DNA from: Actinomycetes bacterium
GTDB taxonomy: Bacteria > Actinomycetota > Acidimicrobiia > IMCC26256 > JANYLB01
NCBI GenBank assembly: GCA_025363815.1
Contig: JANYLB010000056.1
Span: forward strand, 1-46,967
Reading direction: 5' to 3'
DNA length: 46,967 bases
The position numbers were made by a program, and so were the translations under genes. The notes under the pieces were generated by a model. The model searched no databases, was not told the DNA's origin, and was given only the letters and a program-made list of their open reading frames with translations. Numbering within the stretch: the stretch's first letter is position 1; each line of letters starts with the position of its first letter. This document shows positions 1 through 7,939 of this stretch, one piece after another.

Positions 1-733
1 CCTCGACCTCGACGTCCTCGTTCCTGGTGACCCGGAAGGTGTGGTGCTGCAGCACCTCCATGCCAGGGAACAGCTTGTCCAGGTGGGCGGCGATGATGTC
101 CTCGAGCGGGACGAACCGCTGCTCGCCGAGCGCGTGGAACCGGGGCAGGATCGGCGGGACCTTGACCCTGGCGAAGTGCTCGGTGTCGGTGGTCGGGTTG
201 CGCACCACGACGGCCAGGTTGAGCGACAGGCCGGAGATGTAGGGGAAGGGGTGGGCCGGGTCGACGGCGAGCGGGGTCAGAACCGGAAACACGCGCTCTT
301 CGAACACGGTGACGAGGTATTCGCGGTCGTCGTCGTCTAGCTCGTCCCAGTCGCAGAAACGGATCCCCGCATCTTCGAGGGCCGGCGCCACTTCTTTCGC
401 GAAGGCCGTGGCCTGGCGGTTGACCAGTTCGTCGACCCGGGTTCGGATGGCCCGGAGCTGATCGAGCGGATCCATCGCGTCCGGGGTCTGGGTTCGAATC
501 CCGGCGCGTACCTGCTCTTGCAGACCGCTGACGCGCACTTGGAAGAACTCGTCGAGGTTCTGACTGAAGATCGCGAGGAACTTGGTCCGCTCGAGCAGCG
601 GCTGCGAGGCGTCTTCGGCCAGCGCGAGCACGCGCGCGTTGAACTCGAGCCAGGAGAGCTCACGGTTGAGGAAGCGCGTGGGACTCGGGTCGCCGCCTTC
701 GCCCACATCTTCGGGGCCGACCATGGGAGACAT
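1..733 (-). CDS. ppk1: Polyphosphate kinase 1, N-terminal part (runs off left edge)
   Basis: Reversible transfer of ATP gamma-phosphate to long-chain polyphosphate. The minus frame reads through 244 codons from an ATG at 733 to the window edge. After a short acidic N-terminus it shows the hallmark [17 protein letters not shown], then a [14 protein letters not shown]-type segment, then [20 protein letters not shown] and a LPRFHALG-type stretch. This is the PPK1 N-terminal and head region. The catalytic His and phospholipase-D-like domains lie beyond the edge. A second in-frame ATG lies three codons in (724). No strong Shine-Dalgarno is seen at either start. A PHO-box-like repeat lies about 215 bases upstream. 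Identity is secure and the exact start is moderately sure. Confidence 0.93.
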   Translation of the reverse strand, partial: MSPMVGPEDVGEGGDPSPTRFLNRELSWLEFNARVLALAEDASQPLLERTKFLAIFSQNLDEFFQVRVSGLQEQVRAGIRTQTPDAMDPLDQLRAIRTRVDELVNRQATAFAKEVAPALEDAGIRFCDWDELDDDDREYLVTVFEERVFPVLTPLAVDPAHPFPYISGLSLNLAVVVRNPTTDTEHFARVKVPPILPRFHALGEQRFVPLEDIIAAHLDKLFPGMEVLQHHTFRVTRNEDVEVE

Positions 734-788
734 CGTACCGTTCTGTCCACCCGGGCGTTTTGTGGGCTGAGGATGCCGGACGCGACCA

Positions 789-814
789 CGACCCGTTCCG
801 GGGAGAACGGGTCG
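789..814. repeat. Perfect 10-bp inverted repeat (hairpin)
   Basis: CGACCCGTTC at 789-798 and its exact reverse complement GAACGGGTCG at 805-814 flank a 6-base loop. It lies 55 bases upstream of the ppk1 start. No U-tract follows on either strand, so it could be an operator or an RNA structure rather than a classical terminator. Confidence 0.5.
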
Positions 815-948
815 CGGGCCAGCCGAACCTCCGATGATCGGGGGGCCGATCCGGAGGGGCCGGGGCCGGATCTTCTCGGCCGGGAGCGCAGGTGCCTGCG
901 CTCTGTTCACGAAGGTATCGGGGCCGGGCGGACCGCCGACTTCGATCG

Positions 949-976
949 GGTGAACGAGGTGTGGATGATGGGTGAA
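949..976 (-). promoter_or_regulatory. PHO-box-like direct repeats upstream of ppk1
   Basis: Read on the minus strand, TTCACC (971-976), a degenerate TCCACA (960-965) and TTCACC (949-954) recur at an exact 11-base period. Actinobacterial PhoP boxes are 11-base direct repeats built around TTCACC, and ppk is a known PhoP target in Streptomyces. The distance to ppk1 is long and no PhoP gene is in the window, so this is tentative. Confidence 0.3.
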
Positions 977-1086
977 GACCATCGGGTACAGGCCTGCGGG
1001 TGAAGCCGGTGGGCCATCAGGGCGCCGGCGATGTCTCGGCGCGCGGGGTCCTGATCCGAGCTGCTCCAACTATCGTCGATGACGAA

Positions 1087-2424
1087 ATGGGCAACCCGAT
1101 GCACGATCCGCGCACGATGGGCCTGTCGCCGTTCGGCCGCCTGGCCTTGGCTCACGCCGTGAGCATGATCGGCGATGCGTGCGTGACGGTCGCGCTCGCG
1201 GGCACGTTGTTCTTCAACATCTCGCCTGGTGCCGCGCGGCCCAAGGTCTTGCTCTACCTGTTGCTCACCGTGGCTCCGTTCGCGCTCGTCGCGCCGGTGA
1301 TCGGCCCGCTGCTCGACCGCAGCCGCGGCGGACGCCGAACGCTCATGAGCGCCGGGTGCTTCGGCCGGGCGGCGCTGTGCATCGTGATGGTCGGAAACGT
1401 CAACACACTGCTGCTCTTCCCCCTTGCCTTCGGCGTGCTCGTGCTCGCCAAGGGTCATCAGGTGGCGAAGAGCGCGCTTGTTCCCGCGATGGTCCCCGGT
1501 GAAGCGGCGCTGGTGACCGCGAACTCGCGCCTCGCGCTGATCAGCATCGCCGCCGGCGCGATCGGTGGCATACCGGCCGCGGTCATCCTCAAGGTCACAG
1601 GAGCGGACTGGGTGCTCGTTTGCGCCGCGATCGCGTTCTCGGTCGCCGGTGTCCTCGCGCTCCGCATTCCCAAGGGCGGCCGGGGCGCCCCCGAAACGCC
1701 CGAGGAGCGCGCCGAGCTCCACGCCCCGAGCATCGTTCTGGCCGGAACCGCGATGGCCCTGCTGCGGGGTGGGGTCGGGTTCCTGACTTTCCTGGTGGCG
1801 TTCGGCCTGAAGGCAGCAAGGCAGCCGACGTGGTTCTTCGGGGCGGTACTCGTTGTGAGCGCGCTCGGCGGGTTGATCGGCAACGTGGCCGCGCCGTTCC
1901 TGCGCCGCAAAGTCAAGGAGGAGTGGATTCTCGCCGGATCTCTGCTCGCGCCGGCGGCGGTCGCGCTCTGGGCGGCCCGAGCCGGAGGACGGTGGGGCTA
2001 CCTGTTCACGGCGGCGTTGGTCGCGAGCGGCGCGGCCGCGGGGAAAGTTGCGTTCGACAGCCTCCTGCAGCGCGATGGACCCGACGATCTGCGCGGTCGT
2101 GCGTTCGCCCGTTTCGAGACCAGGTTCCAGCTGGTCTGGGTGCTCGGCGCGCTGGTACCCGTCGCGCTCTTCGAAGTGATGGACGCGCGCGTCGGGTTCT
2201 TCGTCTTGGCCGTGATGCTCGGCTTCGGTGGGGTGTCGTACGTGATCGGGCTTCGTGCGGCTCGAGACCGGCCTCCCGGCGCGCCGCGCCAGCCTTCGCT
2301 CATCGCCCGGCTCCGGTCGATTCGGCGCCCGCGCCCACCGGATGGATCAGGGGTGAGCCCTGGTTCTTCGCCGGCGAAAAGCCCTGATGCGGTACGGCCC
2401 GGCCCGGCTAAACAGGAGCCATGA
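1087..2424 (+). CDS. MFS-type transporter
   Basis: Multi-pass membrane protein of about 445 residues. Hydrophobic helices alternate with short charged loops. The loop after the second helix contains LLDRSRGGRR, matching the basic MFS signature between helices 2 and 3. A long hydrophilic central loop (RIPKGGRGAPETPEERAE) divides the usual two six-helix halves, and the C-terminal tail is basic and Pro/Ser rich. The substrate cannot be told; the overall look is of drug-exporter-like MFS proteins. The open frame begins at 1000, but upstream residues look non-coding, so ATG 1087 or ATG 1099 is preferred. The stop overlaps the start of the next gene in ATGA, so the two are probably translationally coupled. 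Confidence 0.8.
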   Translation: MGNPMHDPRTMGLSPFGRLALAHAVSMIGDACVTVALAGTLFFNISPGAARPKVLLYLLLTVAPFALVAPVIGPLLDRSRGGRRTLMSAGCFGRAALCIVMVGNVNTLLLFPLAFGVLVLAKGHQVAKSALVPAMVPGEAALVTANSRLALISIAAGAIGGIPAAVILKVTGADWVLVCAAIAFSVAGVLALRIPKGGRGAPETPEERAELHAPSIVLAGTAMALLRGGVGFLTFLVAFGLKAARQPTWFFGAVLVVSALGGLIGNVAAPFLRRKVKEEWILAGSLLAPAAVALWAARAGGRWGYLFTAALVASGAAAGKVAFDSLLQRDGPDDLRGRAFARFETRFQLVWVLGALVPVALFEVMDARVGFFVLAVMLGFGGVSYVIGLRAARDRPPGAPRQPSLIARLRSIRRPRPPDGSGVSPGSSPAKSPDAVRPGPAKQEP

Positions 2425-3620
2425 AGCCCGATCTCCGACCTATAACGCCCGAGCTGCTCCCGGCGTACCTGCAGACCGACGCGCGCGGGTTCGCGGCGAA
2501 CCTCGACCGCCGGCCCGACGACCTGTGGGCGAACCTCGAGCTGGAGCGGGCGGTCGGCGCATTCGATGCCGACGAGCTCGTGGGCAACGGCCGGAACTAC
2601 TCACTCGAGCTCACAGCTCCGGGCGGGACGCTGGTTCCCGTTGCCGGGGTCAGCTGGATCACCGTCCTGCCGACCCATCGTCGCCGGGGGATCCTGCGGT
2701 CAGTGATGGATCACCTGCTGGCCGATGCGTGCGCGCACGAAGAGGCGGCGCTGATTCTCACCGCCTCTGAAGCCGGCATCTACGGACGCTTCGGCTACGG
2801 CGTCGCGACGCAGGTGCTCGGGATCGAGCTCGAGCGGCGGCGCATCTCGTGGAGGGCTCCGGCGCCCGGCCGGGTCAGGCTCGTCTCGCCCGATGAGGCT
2901 CTCGCGATCGCGCCGAATGTCTTCGAGAAGGTCCGGCGCGCGCAGCCCGGAGTCGTCTCCCGGCCCGATGTCTGGTGGGAGAGTGAATGGTGGGACACGC
3001 GTGACGCCGCGCCCCGCTTCGATGTGGTGTTCGAGGGTGAGCATGGACCAGAGGGCTTCGCGCTGTACGCCGTCGGCGGCGAATGGTCGGAGGGCGAGTC
3101 CTTGAAGACGCTGTTCGTCCGCGACTTCGTCGCCGCGACATCGGATGCGGCGGCAGGATTGTGGCAGTACCTCGGTAACGTCGATCTCATTGGCACGGTC
3201 AAGGCGTCGAACGTGCCGACCGACACCGCGCTGCCGTGGTTGCTGACCGATCCACGGGCCATGAAGGTGACGAGCCGACGCGACTTCCTCTGGCTCCGTC
3301 CGGTCGATGTGGGCGCGCTTCTCGGCGCCCGTACCTATGCGGTCGACGGCAGGCTCGTGCTCGAGGTCGTCGACGACGGGCCCGCGGCCGGTCGTTACGA
3401 GCTCGACGGCGGACCCGACGGGGCGATGTGCACCCGCACCGATGCCGAACCCCATCTCGTGCTCGACGCCGAAGCCCTCGGGATGATCGCGCTCGGCGGG
3501 ATCCGGCCATCGGTGCTCTGGCGCGCCGGCCGGATCCACGCGCCCGAAATAGGGGCCGTGACCTTCGCCGACGTCTTGCTCGCGGCCGAACATGAACCAA
3601 CTGCCCATACCTGGTTCTGA
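2421..3620 (+). CDS. Eis-like GNAT N-acetyltransferase
   Basis: 399 residues, the usual length of the Eis family (GNAT domain, second degenerate GNAT domain, C-terminal SCP-like domain). The N-terminal domain has the acetyl-CoA P-loop motif THRRRGILR (residues 85-93) and the family-typical stretch YGRFGYG (121-127) with the catalytic tyrosine. The protein ends in Phe 399. In Mycobacterium tuberculosis Eis the C-terminal Phe carboxylate is the general base, and that ending is kept here. Eis enzymes acetylate several amines, including aminoglycosides, but the native substrate here is unknown. The ATG overlaps the MFS stop by four bases, suggesting a shared transcript. Family assignment is firm; a resistance role is not implied. 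Confidence 0.88.
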   Translation: MKPDLRPITPELLPAYLQTDARGFAANLDRRPDDLWANLELERAVGAFDADELVGNGRNYSLELTAPGGTLVPVAGVSWITVLPTHRRRGILRSVMDHLLADACAHEEAALILTASEAGIYGRFGYGVATQVLGIELERRRISWRAPAPGRVRLVSPDEALAIAPNVFEKVRRAQPGVVSRPDVWWESEWWDTRDAAPRFDVVFEGEHGPEGFALYAVGGEWSEGESLKTLFVRDFVAATSDAAAGLWQYLGNVDLIGTVKASNVPTDTALPWLLTDPRAMKVTSRRDFLWLRPVDVGALLGARTYAVDGRLVLEVVDDGPAAGRYELDGGPDGAMCTRTDAEPHLVLDAEALGMIALGGIRPSVLWRAGRIHAPEIGAVTFADVLLAAEHEPTAHTWF

Positions 3621-3656
3621 TGGGCGCCGGCGACGTAGTCGCCGCGATGGGGGCGG

Positions 3657-4394
3657 TCAGCTCCAGCCGGAGCCGGCGCCGCTGACCATGCCGAACGGCC
3701 CCGCCGGCCACCGGAAGCAATCGACCATCAGCTGATCGACCTCGTCTGCGGTGGCTATTCCTTCGTTCACGACCTTCTGTGCCTCGGCGACCATCGCGAA
3801 GTAGACGCGGTTCGCGACGAAGCCCCAGGCCATTGCGGTATCGCGGACGACGATGGGGTGCTTGCCGCAGCGGGTCGCGACTTCGCTCACGGTCTGGATC
3901 GTCGCCGCCGCGGTGTCGCGCGTCGCCACGATCTCGGCGAGCTTCATCACCGGCGCGGGTGACGCCCAGTGCCAGCCGATCACTCTTTCGGGCCGGTCGG
4001 TCGCCGCCGCGAGCGCCTGGATCGGCAAGCCCGATGAGTTCGACGCGAGGATCGTTGCCGCGGGCGCGACTCGATCGAGGTCGCGGAACACGCGGATCTT
4101 CAGGTCGAGTCGTTCGGGGACGGCTTCGATCACGAGATCGGTGTTCGCGGCTTCGTCGAATGATTCGGTGAAGTTCAGCCGCGTCAGCGACGCGTCGGCT
4201 TCGTCGCGCGTGAGCTTGCCGCGGGTCACACCCGAGTCGAGTCCGTAACGGCCTGTCGTGACGTGTTCCAGCGCTGCTGTGAGTGCCTCGGGTGCAAGGT
4301 CATAGCAACATGTCTCGTAGCCGGCTACGGCCGTGACCTGCGCGATGCCTGCGCCCATGACGCCAGCACCCAACACGCCGATCTTCAGGCTCAT
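3657..4394 (-). CDS. 3-hydroxyacyl-CoA dehydrogenase
   Basis: NAD-dependent oxidation of 3-hydroxyacyl-CoA, a beta-oxidation or related step. 245 residues. The Rossmann motif GAGVMG is at 9-14, followed by the acidic Asp near 32 that selects NAD. The SNSSGLP region (119-125) precedes catalytic His 142 in GWHWASPAPVMKLAEI; Glu 154 forms the His-Glu pair and Asn 195 lies in GFVANR. The C-terminal domain ends soon after the GPF motif (232-234), so it is about 40 residues shorter than many stand-alone family members. The reading frame is clean, and this looks like a short subfamily rather than a frameshift. ATG 4394 is chosen over an in-frame upstream ATG because AAGGTG lies about 6 bases before it and the Rossmann fold starts at once. 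Confidence 0.88.
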   Translation of the reverse strand: MSLKIGVLGAGVMGAGIAQVTAVAGYETCCYDLAPEALTAALEHVTTGRYGLDSGVTRGKLTRDEADASLTRLNFTESFDEAANTDLVIEAVPERLDLKIRVFRDLDRVAPAATILASNSSGLPIQALAAATDRPERVIGWHWASPAPVMKLAEIVATRDTAAATIQTVSEVATRCGKHPIVVRDTAMAWGFVANRVYFAMVAEAQKVVNEGIATADEVDQLMVDCFRWPAGPFGMVSGAGSGWS

Positions 4395-4464
4395 TCCCAC
4401 ACCTTCGTTCTCCCCATCCAGCGGCTCAGGTCCGAGCTCTCGGCCAACGCGGTTCAACCCGCCG

Positions 4465-5742
4465 CTAGTCGCCCAGCTCGATGCGGGCGAGCCAGAGTCC
4501 TGGTGCCTCGATCTCTGCGGGAGTGGGGAGCATCGATTCGGCTGTCCACAACTGGTTCAAGCCATCGAGGCCCGCCCGCTCGATCACCCCGCGACAGAAG
4601 TCGTGGCCCTGCTCGGAGTGTGTGCGTTCGAGCTGGACACCCAGCAGGCCCTCGATGAACCGGCCCGCTTCTCCGCTCTCGACGCGGTGACGAGCGAGCG
4701 CTTCCTGGACCTGATCAAACGAGCCGGCGAGCCGGCCACCGATACTCTCCACGACCACTTCGGCGTATCCCTCCAGCACCGAGGTGACCGACTGCAACCG
4801 GCGCAGGATCTCGTCCTGGTGTGGCGACCGCATTGCCCCCAGCAGAGCTTCGGGATGTTCGGTGATGCCGCTCATCGACGACGGATCGGTCGGGTCGAAC
4901 CCACCGAGCTGGCTCTCGAGCGCCTCGCGGTCGAGCTGATAGGCCGAGACGTACTCCGTCGCGAGCGCGACGAGCTTGGGCTGCACCCACGGCACCGACC
5001 TCTCGGCGGCTCGCACGACTTCGTGCAACGCAACGACAAAGCGGAGGTCGTTGCGATTGAGCGACCACGCCGACTCGAACGCGTCGAGGTTCGTGACCAC
5101 GAAACACAAGCTGGGCGGGTCCGATGCGGGAAGCGGAAGGTCGTAACGACCGAGCGCGTGTTGCGCGAGGTAGCCGACCATCGAACCTGCCTGCACGCCG
5201 AGGAGCACCGGAGCCATCATCCCCATGAGACCCGAGAGAGCGTCGCCACCCATCGGCATCCCGAACGGTCCGATCGCAGCGGCCTCGGGGCCGGGGCCTT
5301 CGCCTGCGGATTCCTCGACGATGGCGGCCCGGAACGTGACCGCGAGGGCCTCGAGCACCGGGGCGAGCGCATCGAGGTGGAGGAGTGCCCACTCGGATCG
5401 ACCGACGGTACGCAGGGGAGCGGAGTACGTGGCCGTGAGCCCGGTCTCGGCCACGACGTGGGTCTGGGCGGCACGCACGAGCTCGTCGAGCTGGGCGTGA
5501 TCGGCCGGTGAGATGGGCGCGTCGGCCGCGCTTTCTTCTCCGAGCGCGACCGTTGTGGCGATCTGCTTGGCGATCTCCCAGTTGACCGGACCGTCGGACT
5601 GGAGCATCCGCACGACCTCGTTGAGATCGATCTTCGAGAGATCGAAACCTCCCGGCCCGAAAGGATTCGCCGGTTGGTTCGACGGGTGGAAGCCGTGGCC
5701 GGGTTCGTCGTCGGGGTCTCCGAATTGAGGGTCGTCGCTCAC
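4465..5742 (-). CDS. Zinc-dependent metalloprotease-like protein (DUF2342/zincin_2 type)
   Basis: 425 residues. The N-terminus is acidic and Pro/Gly rich (PNPFGPGGFDLSKIDL type). Then come a helical domain, a hydrophobic Met/Gly-rich segment (about 160-190) and the putative zinc-site helix ALHEVVRAAERSVPW near residues 238-252. This matches the actinobacterial family annotated as zinc-dependent metalloprotease or putative hydrolase, found near UPF0182 and PDZ genes in mycobacteria, as it is here. The motif reads His 240-Glu-Val-Val-Arg 244, so the second His of HExxH is absent. Proteolytic activity is therefore unproven. The start faces the next gene's start across only 11 bases, so their promoters overlap. 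Confidence 0.75.
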   Translation of the reverse strand: MSDDPQFGDPDDEPGHGFHPSNQPANPFGPGGFDLSKIDLNEVVRMLQSDGPVNWEIAKQIATTVALGEESAADAPISPADHAQLDELVRAAQTHVVAETGLTATYSAPLRTVGRSEWALLHLDALAPVLEALAVTFRAAIVEESAGEGPGPEAAAIGPFGMPMGGDALSGLMGMMAPVLLGVQAGSMVGYLAQHALGRYDLPLPASDPPSLCFVVTNLDAFESAWSLNRNDLRFVVALHEVVRAAERSVPWVQPKLVALATEYVSAYQLDREALESQLGGFDPTDPSSMSGITEHPEALLGAMRSPHQDEILRRLQSVTSVLEGYAEVVVESIGGRLAGSFDQVQEALARHRVESGEAGRFIEGLLGVQLERTHSEQGHDFCRGVIERAGLDGLNQLWTAESMLPTPAEIEAPGLWLARIELGD

Positions 5743-5753
5743 GCGGTCAGTCT

Positions 5754-6788
5754 ATGGAGGTGTTGGACGTCGCAGTCACCGGGATCGCCGGCCTCCTCGG
5801 GCAGCGGTTGTTGGCGCGCCTCGATGCCTCCCCCGTGGTCGGTCGGGTCGTCGGGCTCGACGTGCGTGATCCGGAGCGCCGCATCGGTCGGCTCGAGATG
5901 CACCGGGTCGACATCTCCACCGCCGACCTCGAGCCCCTCCTCGAAGGCGTGTCGGTGATCGTGCACCTCGCGTCGATCGTCGACCCGCTTCCCGACGATT
6001 CCTTCGAGACCAGAGTCAACGTCGATGGCACCCGGCGGCTGCTGGATGCCGCGGCCAACATGGGGATCACCAAGATCGTGCGGGTGTCGACGGCCGCGGT
6101 CTACGGAGCTTGGCCCGGTAACCCGGTTCCGCTCACCGAAGATGCGCCGCTCCGGCCGAACCCTGGTTTCGGCCCTGCGGTGCAGGGCGCCGAAGTGGAG
6201 CGGATGGTCGCCGTTTGGCGCCAGGCCGTCCCTGATGCGGTGACGACGACACTGCGAGCGGCACCGGTGCTCGGGAGGGGATCGCAACACCTCTGGGCCC
6301 GACTCTTGTCGGGACGTCCGGCGATCCGGGTGCGGGGAGCGGCCCCTCCGGTTCAGACCGTGCACGCCGACGATGTTGCCGACGCGCTCCTGCTCGCCGT
6401 CGAGCGGGATCTTCCCGGCGTGTTCAACGTCGCCGCCGACGGTTGGCTCGACGCGGCGGCGGCGGCGGCGCTGCGGCGGAGACCCGCAGCGGCGGTTCCG
6501 GCCGAGCTGCTGTCGCGGGCTCTGCGGCGCCTCTGGTCGACCGGGCTCGGCGACGTCCCTGCCGAAGCACTGCCGTATCTGACCCACCCCTGGGTGCTGG
6601 CGAACGATCGGTTACGGGCCGCAGGATGGGCACCCCGGCACACCAACGAAGAGACGCTGATCGAAACCGTCGCCTCGCTCACCAAGCCGTTTCCGAAAGC
6701 GAAGGTTGCTGGCGGCGTGACTGGACTCTTGGGCGCTGCTGCGGTCTTGAGCGGCGGCGTCGTGTTGTGGCGCAACCGCCGGAGGTAA
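5754..6788 (+). CDS. NAD-dependent epimerase/dehydratase-like SDR with C-terminal membrane anchor
   Basis: 344 residues. The extended-SDR Rossmann motif TGIAGLLG (9-16), an Asp-rich cofactor strand, HLAS (71-74) and VSTAAVYG (111-118) are all present. The position of the catalytic YxxxK reads F139-G-P-A-V143, so both the tyrosine and the lysine are replaced. The C-terminal 25 or so residues are a glycine-rich hydrophobic helix ending WRNRRR, which predicts a single membrane anchor with a cytoplasmic basic end. The protein may bind a nucleotide or nucleotide-sugar without normal SDR catalysis. The start could instead be GTG 5760. It is transcribed divergently from the metalloprotease-like gene. 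Confidence 0.8.
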   Translation: MEVLDVAVTGIAGLLGQRLLARLDASPVVGRVVGLDVRDPERRIGRLEMHRVDISTADLEPLLEGVSVIVHLASIVDPLPDDSFETRVNVDGTRRLLDAAANMGITKIVRVSTAAVYGAWPGNPVPLTEDAPLRPNPGFGPAVQGAEVERMVAVWRQAVPDAVTTTLRAAPVLGRGSQHLWARLLSGRPAIRVRGAAPPVQTVHADDVADALLLAVERDLPGVFNVAADGWLDAAAAAALRRRPAAAVPAELLSRALRRLWSTGLGDVPAEALPYLTHPWVLANDRLRAAGWAPRHTNEETLIETVASLTKPFPKAKVAGGVTGLLGAAAVLSGGVVLWRNRRR

Positions 6789-6825
6789 CGGGTTCGGCGA
6801 GCGTCGTGACGCGGAGCTTTGGTGC

Positions 6826-7899
6826 TTACGCGGAGGTCGGTGCCGGCAGGTTCGCGTCCCGCCATGCGTCCCACTCCGCGGTGAAGTACCGAAGGCGCGT
6901 CTTCTTATACTCCTTGATGGACCACAGGAGCGCGTGTTCGTCGACACCGGTTTCGGTGCGGATGGCGTCGATGGTTGCTTCGCAGTCGCGGGCGCTGCGA
7001 CCGTGCACCATTGTGAACACGGTGTATGGCCAGTCGTCGTAGGTCGGACGCCGGTAGCAGTGGCTCACTGCGGCGAACCCGGCCATCTGAGGGCCGATCT
7101 TCGGGAGCTGGTCTTCTGGGACCGCCCAGACGCCCATCGCGTTGGCCTTGAATCCGGCGCTGCGGTGATTCATCACGGCAGCTAGGCGCCGCAAAAGTTT
7201 GCGGTCCTTGAATGACTTCACCAGCTCCAGCACGGTGGCGCCGTCGACTCCGATGCGCTCACCCTGCGCCGCGAACGGCAGCTCGACCAGCGGGAGATCG
7301 TCCTGGAGGATGCTGATCGCCGCGACCTCGAGATCAGACAGTTCGGGCGCGGCCATGTCGGGCCGGCGTTCGGGCTGCTCGTGTGCGAGCACCTCCGCTT
7401 TCGCGTTCGCGCTCGTAGTGCCCGTCATGTCGAGCTTCACGCCGATCTTGTAGAGCACGAGCGTAGGCAGCTTCCGCGTCACGCGCGCGCCGGAGGTGGT
7501 GTGCAGCACGTCGAGATGGGCGTCGAAGTCTTCGTTTGGAGGCGTCGCCAGCGTGTACCAGAGGTTGTACTCGTGGTTGCGCTTGTAGTTGTGGCTCACT
7601 CCCGGATGGGCGCTGATGGTCTCGGCGGCCTGGTCGATGTGGTCGGGATCGAGCTTGGCGGCGATGAGCGCGGAGTTGTACCCGAGCGCCCTGGTGTCGA
7701 AGATCGCAGACAGCTGGCGCAGAACGCCCAGCTCCTTCACGCGCGCCAGTCGCTCGAGCACCTCGCCCTCACTGACCCCGAGCCGTTCGGCCAGGGCGTC
7801 GTAGGGCCGCTCGACTAGTGGGAAGTCCCACTGGACTGCGTTGAGCAGCGCCTTGTCGACGTCGTCGAGCTGATCTTCGGGGCGAGAGTCGGCGTTCAC
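6826..7899 (-). CDS. Fused AhbA-AhbB/NirDL-type protein (siroheme decarboxylase family)
   Basis: 357 residues with two consecutive Lrp/AsnC-like modules, each a winged helix plus an alpha-beta domain. The first carries SHNYKRNHEYNLWYT (102-116) and the second SHCYRRPTYDDWPYT (279-293). These signatures mark siroheme decarboxylase subunits, which convert siroheme to didecarboxysiroheme for alternative heme or heme d1 synthesis. The domain order resembles a single-chain NirD-NirL or AhbA-AhbB. The open frame extends upstream, but GTG 7899 is preferred: GAGAG lies 7-8 bases before it and the first helix begins nearby. It follows the protease-like gene on the same strand after 40 bases. Lrp-type DNA binding cannot be excluded, but the His/Tyr motifs favour the enzyme family. 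Confidence 0.82.
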   Translation of the reverse strand: MNADSRPEDQLDDVDKALLNAVQWDFPLVERPYDALAERLGVSEGEVLERLARVKELGVLRQLSAIFDTRALGYNSALIAAKLDPDHIDQAAETISAHPGVSHNYKRNHEYNLWYTLATPPNEDFDAHLDVLHTTSGARVTRKLPTLVLYKIGVKLDMTGTTSANAKAEVLAHEQPERRPDMAAPELSDLEVAAISILQDDLPLVELPFAAQGERIGVDGATVLELVKSFKDRKLLRRLAAVMNHRSAGFKANAMGVWAVPEDQLPKIGPQMAGFAAVSHCYRRPTYDDWPYTVFTMVHGRSARDCEATIDAIRTETGVDEHALLWSIKEYKKTRLRYFTAEWDAWRDANLPAPTSA

Positions 7900-7939
7900 G
7901 CCGACACTCTCGCGCTTTTGCGCGGAATCGGCCGAGTCG

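Larger units (their letters stand above)
734..1086. other. Intergenic region between divergent ppk1 and MFS genes
   Basis: About 350 bases without a convincing gene. Short open frames here have no recognisable protein and are not credited. It holds an inverted repeat at 789-814 and 11-base-phased TTCACC repeats near 949-976. It should contain the promoters of both flanking genes, but no clean -35/-10 pair could be assigned. Confidence 0.6.

Noticed and set aside
907-1722. Minus-strand frame of 271 residues upstream of ppk1
   Set aside because: Overlaps the MFS gene; very hydrophilic, biased sequence with no domain.
3657-3720. Possible frameshift truncating the 3-hydroxyacyl-CoA dehydrogenase
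   Set aside because: No continuation of the C-terminal domain was found in other frames; the GPF...SGW ending looks natural for a short subfamily.
4333-5511. 392-residue plus-strand frame
   Set aside because: Antisense to the metalloprotease-like gene, whose protein is recognisable; this frame is not.
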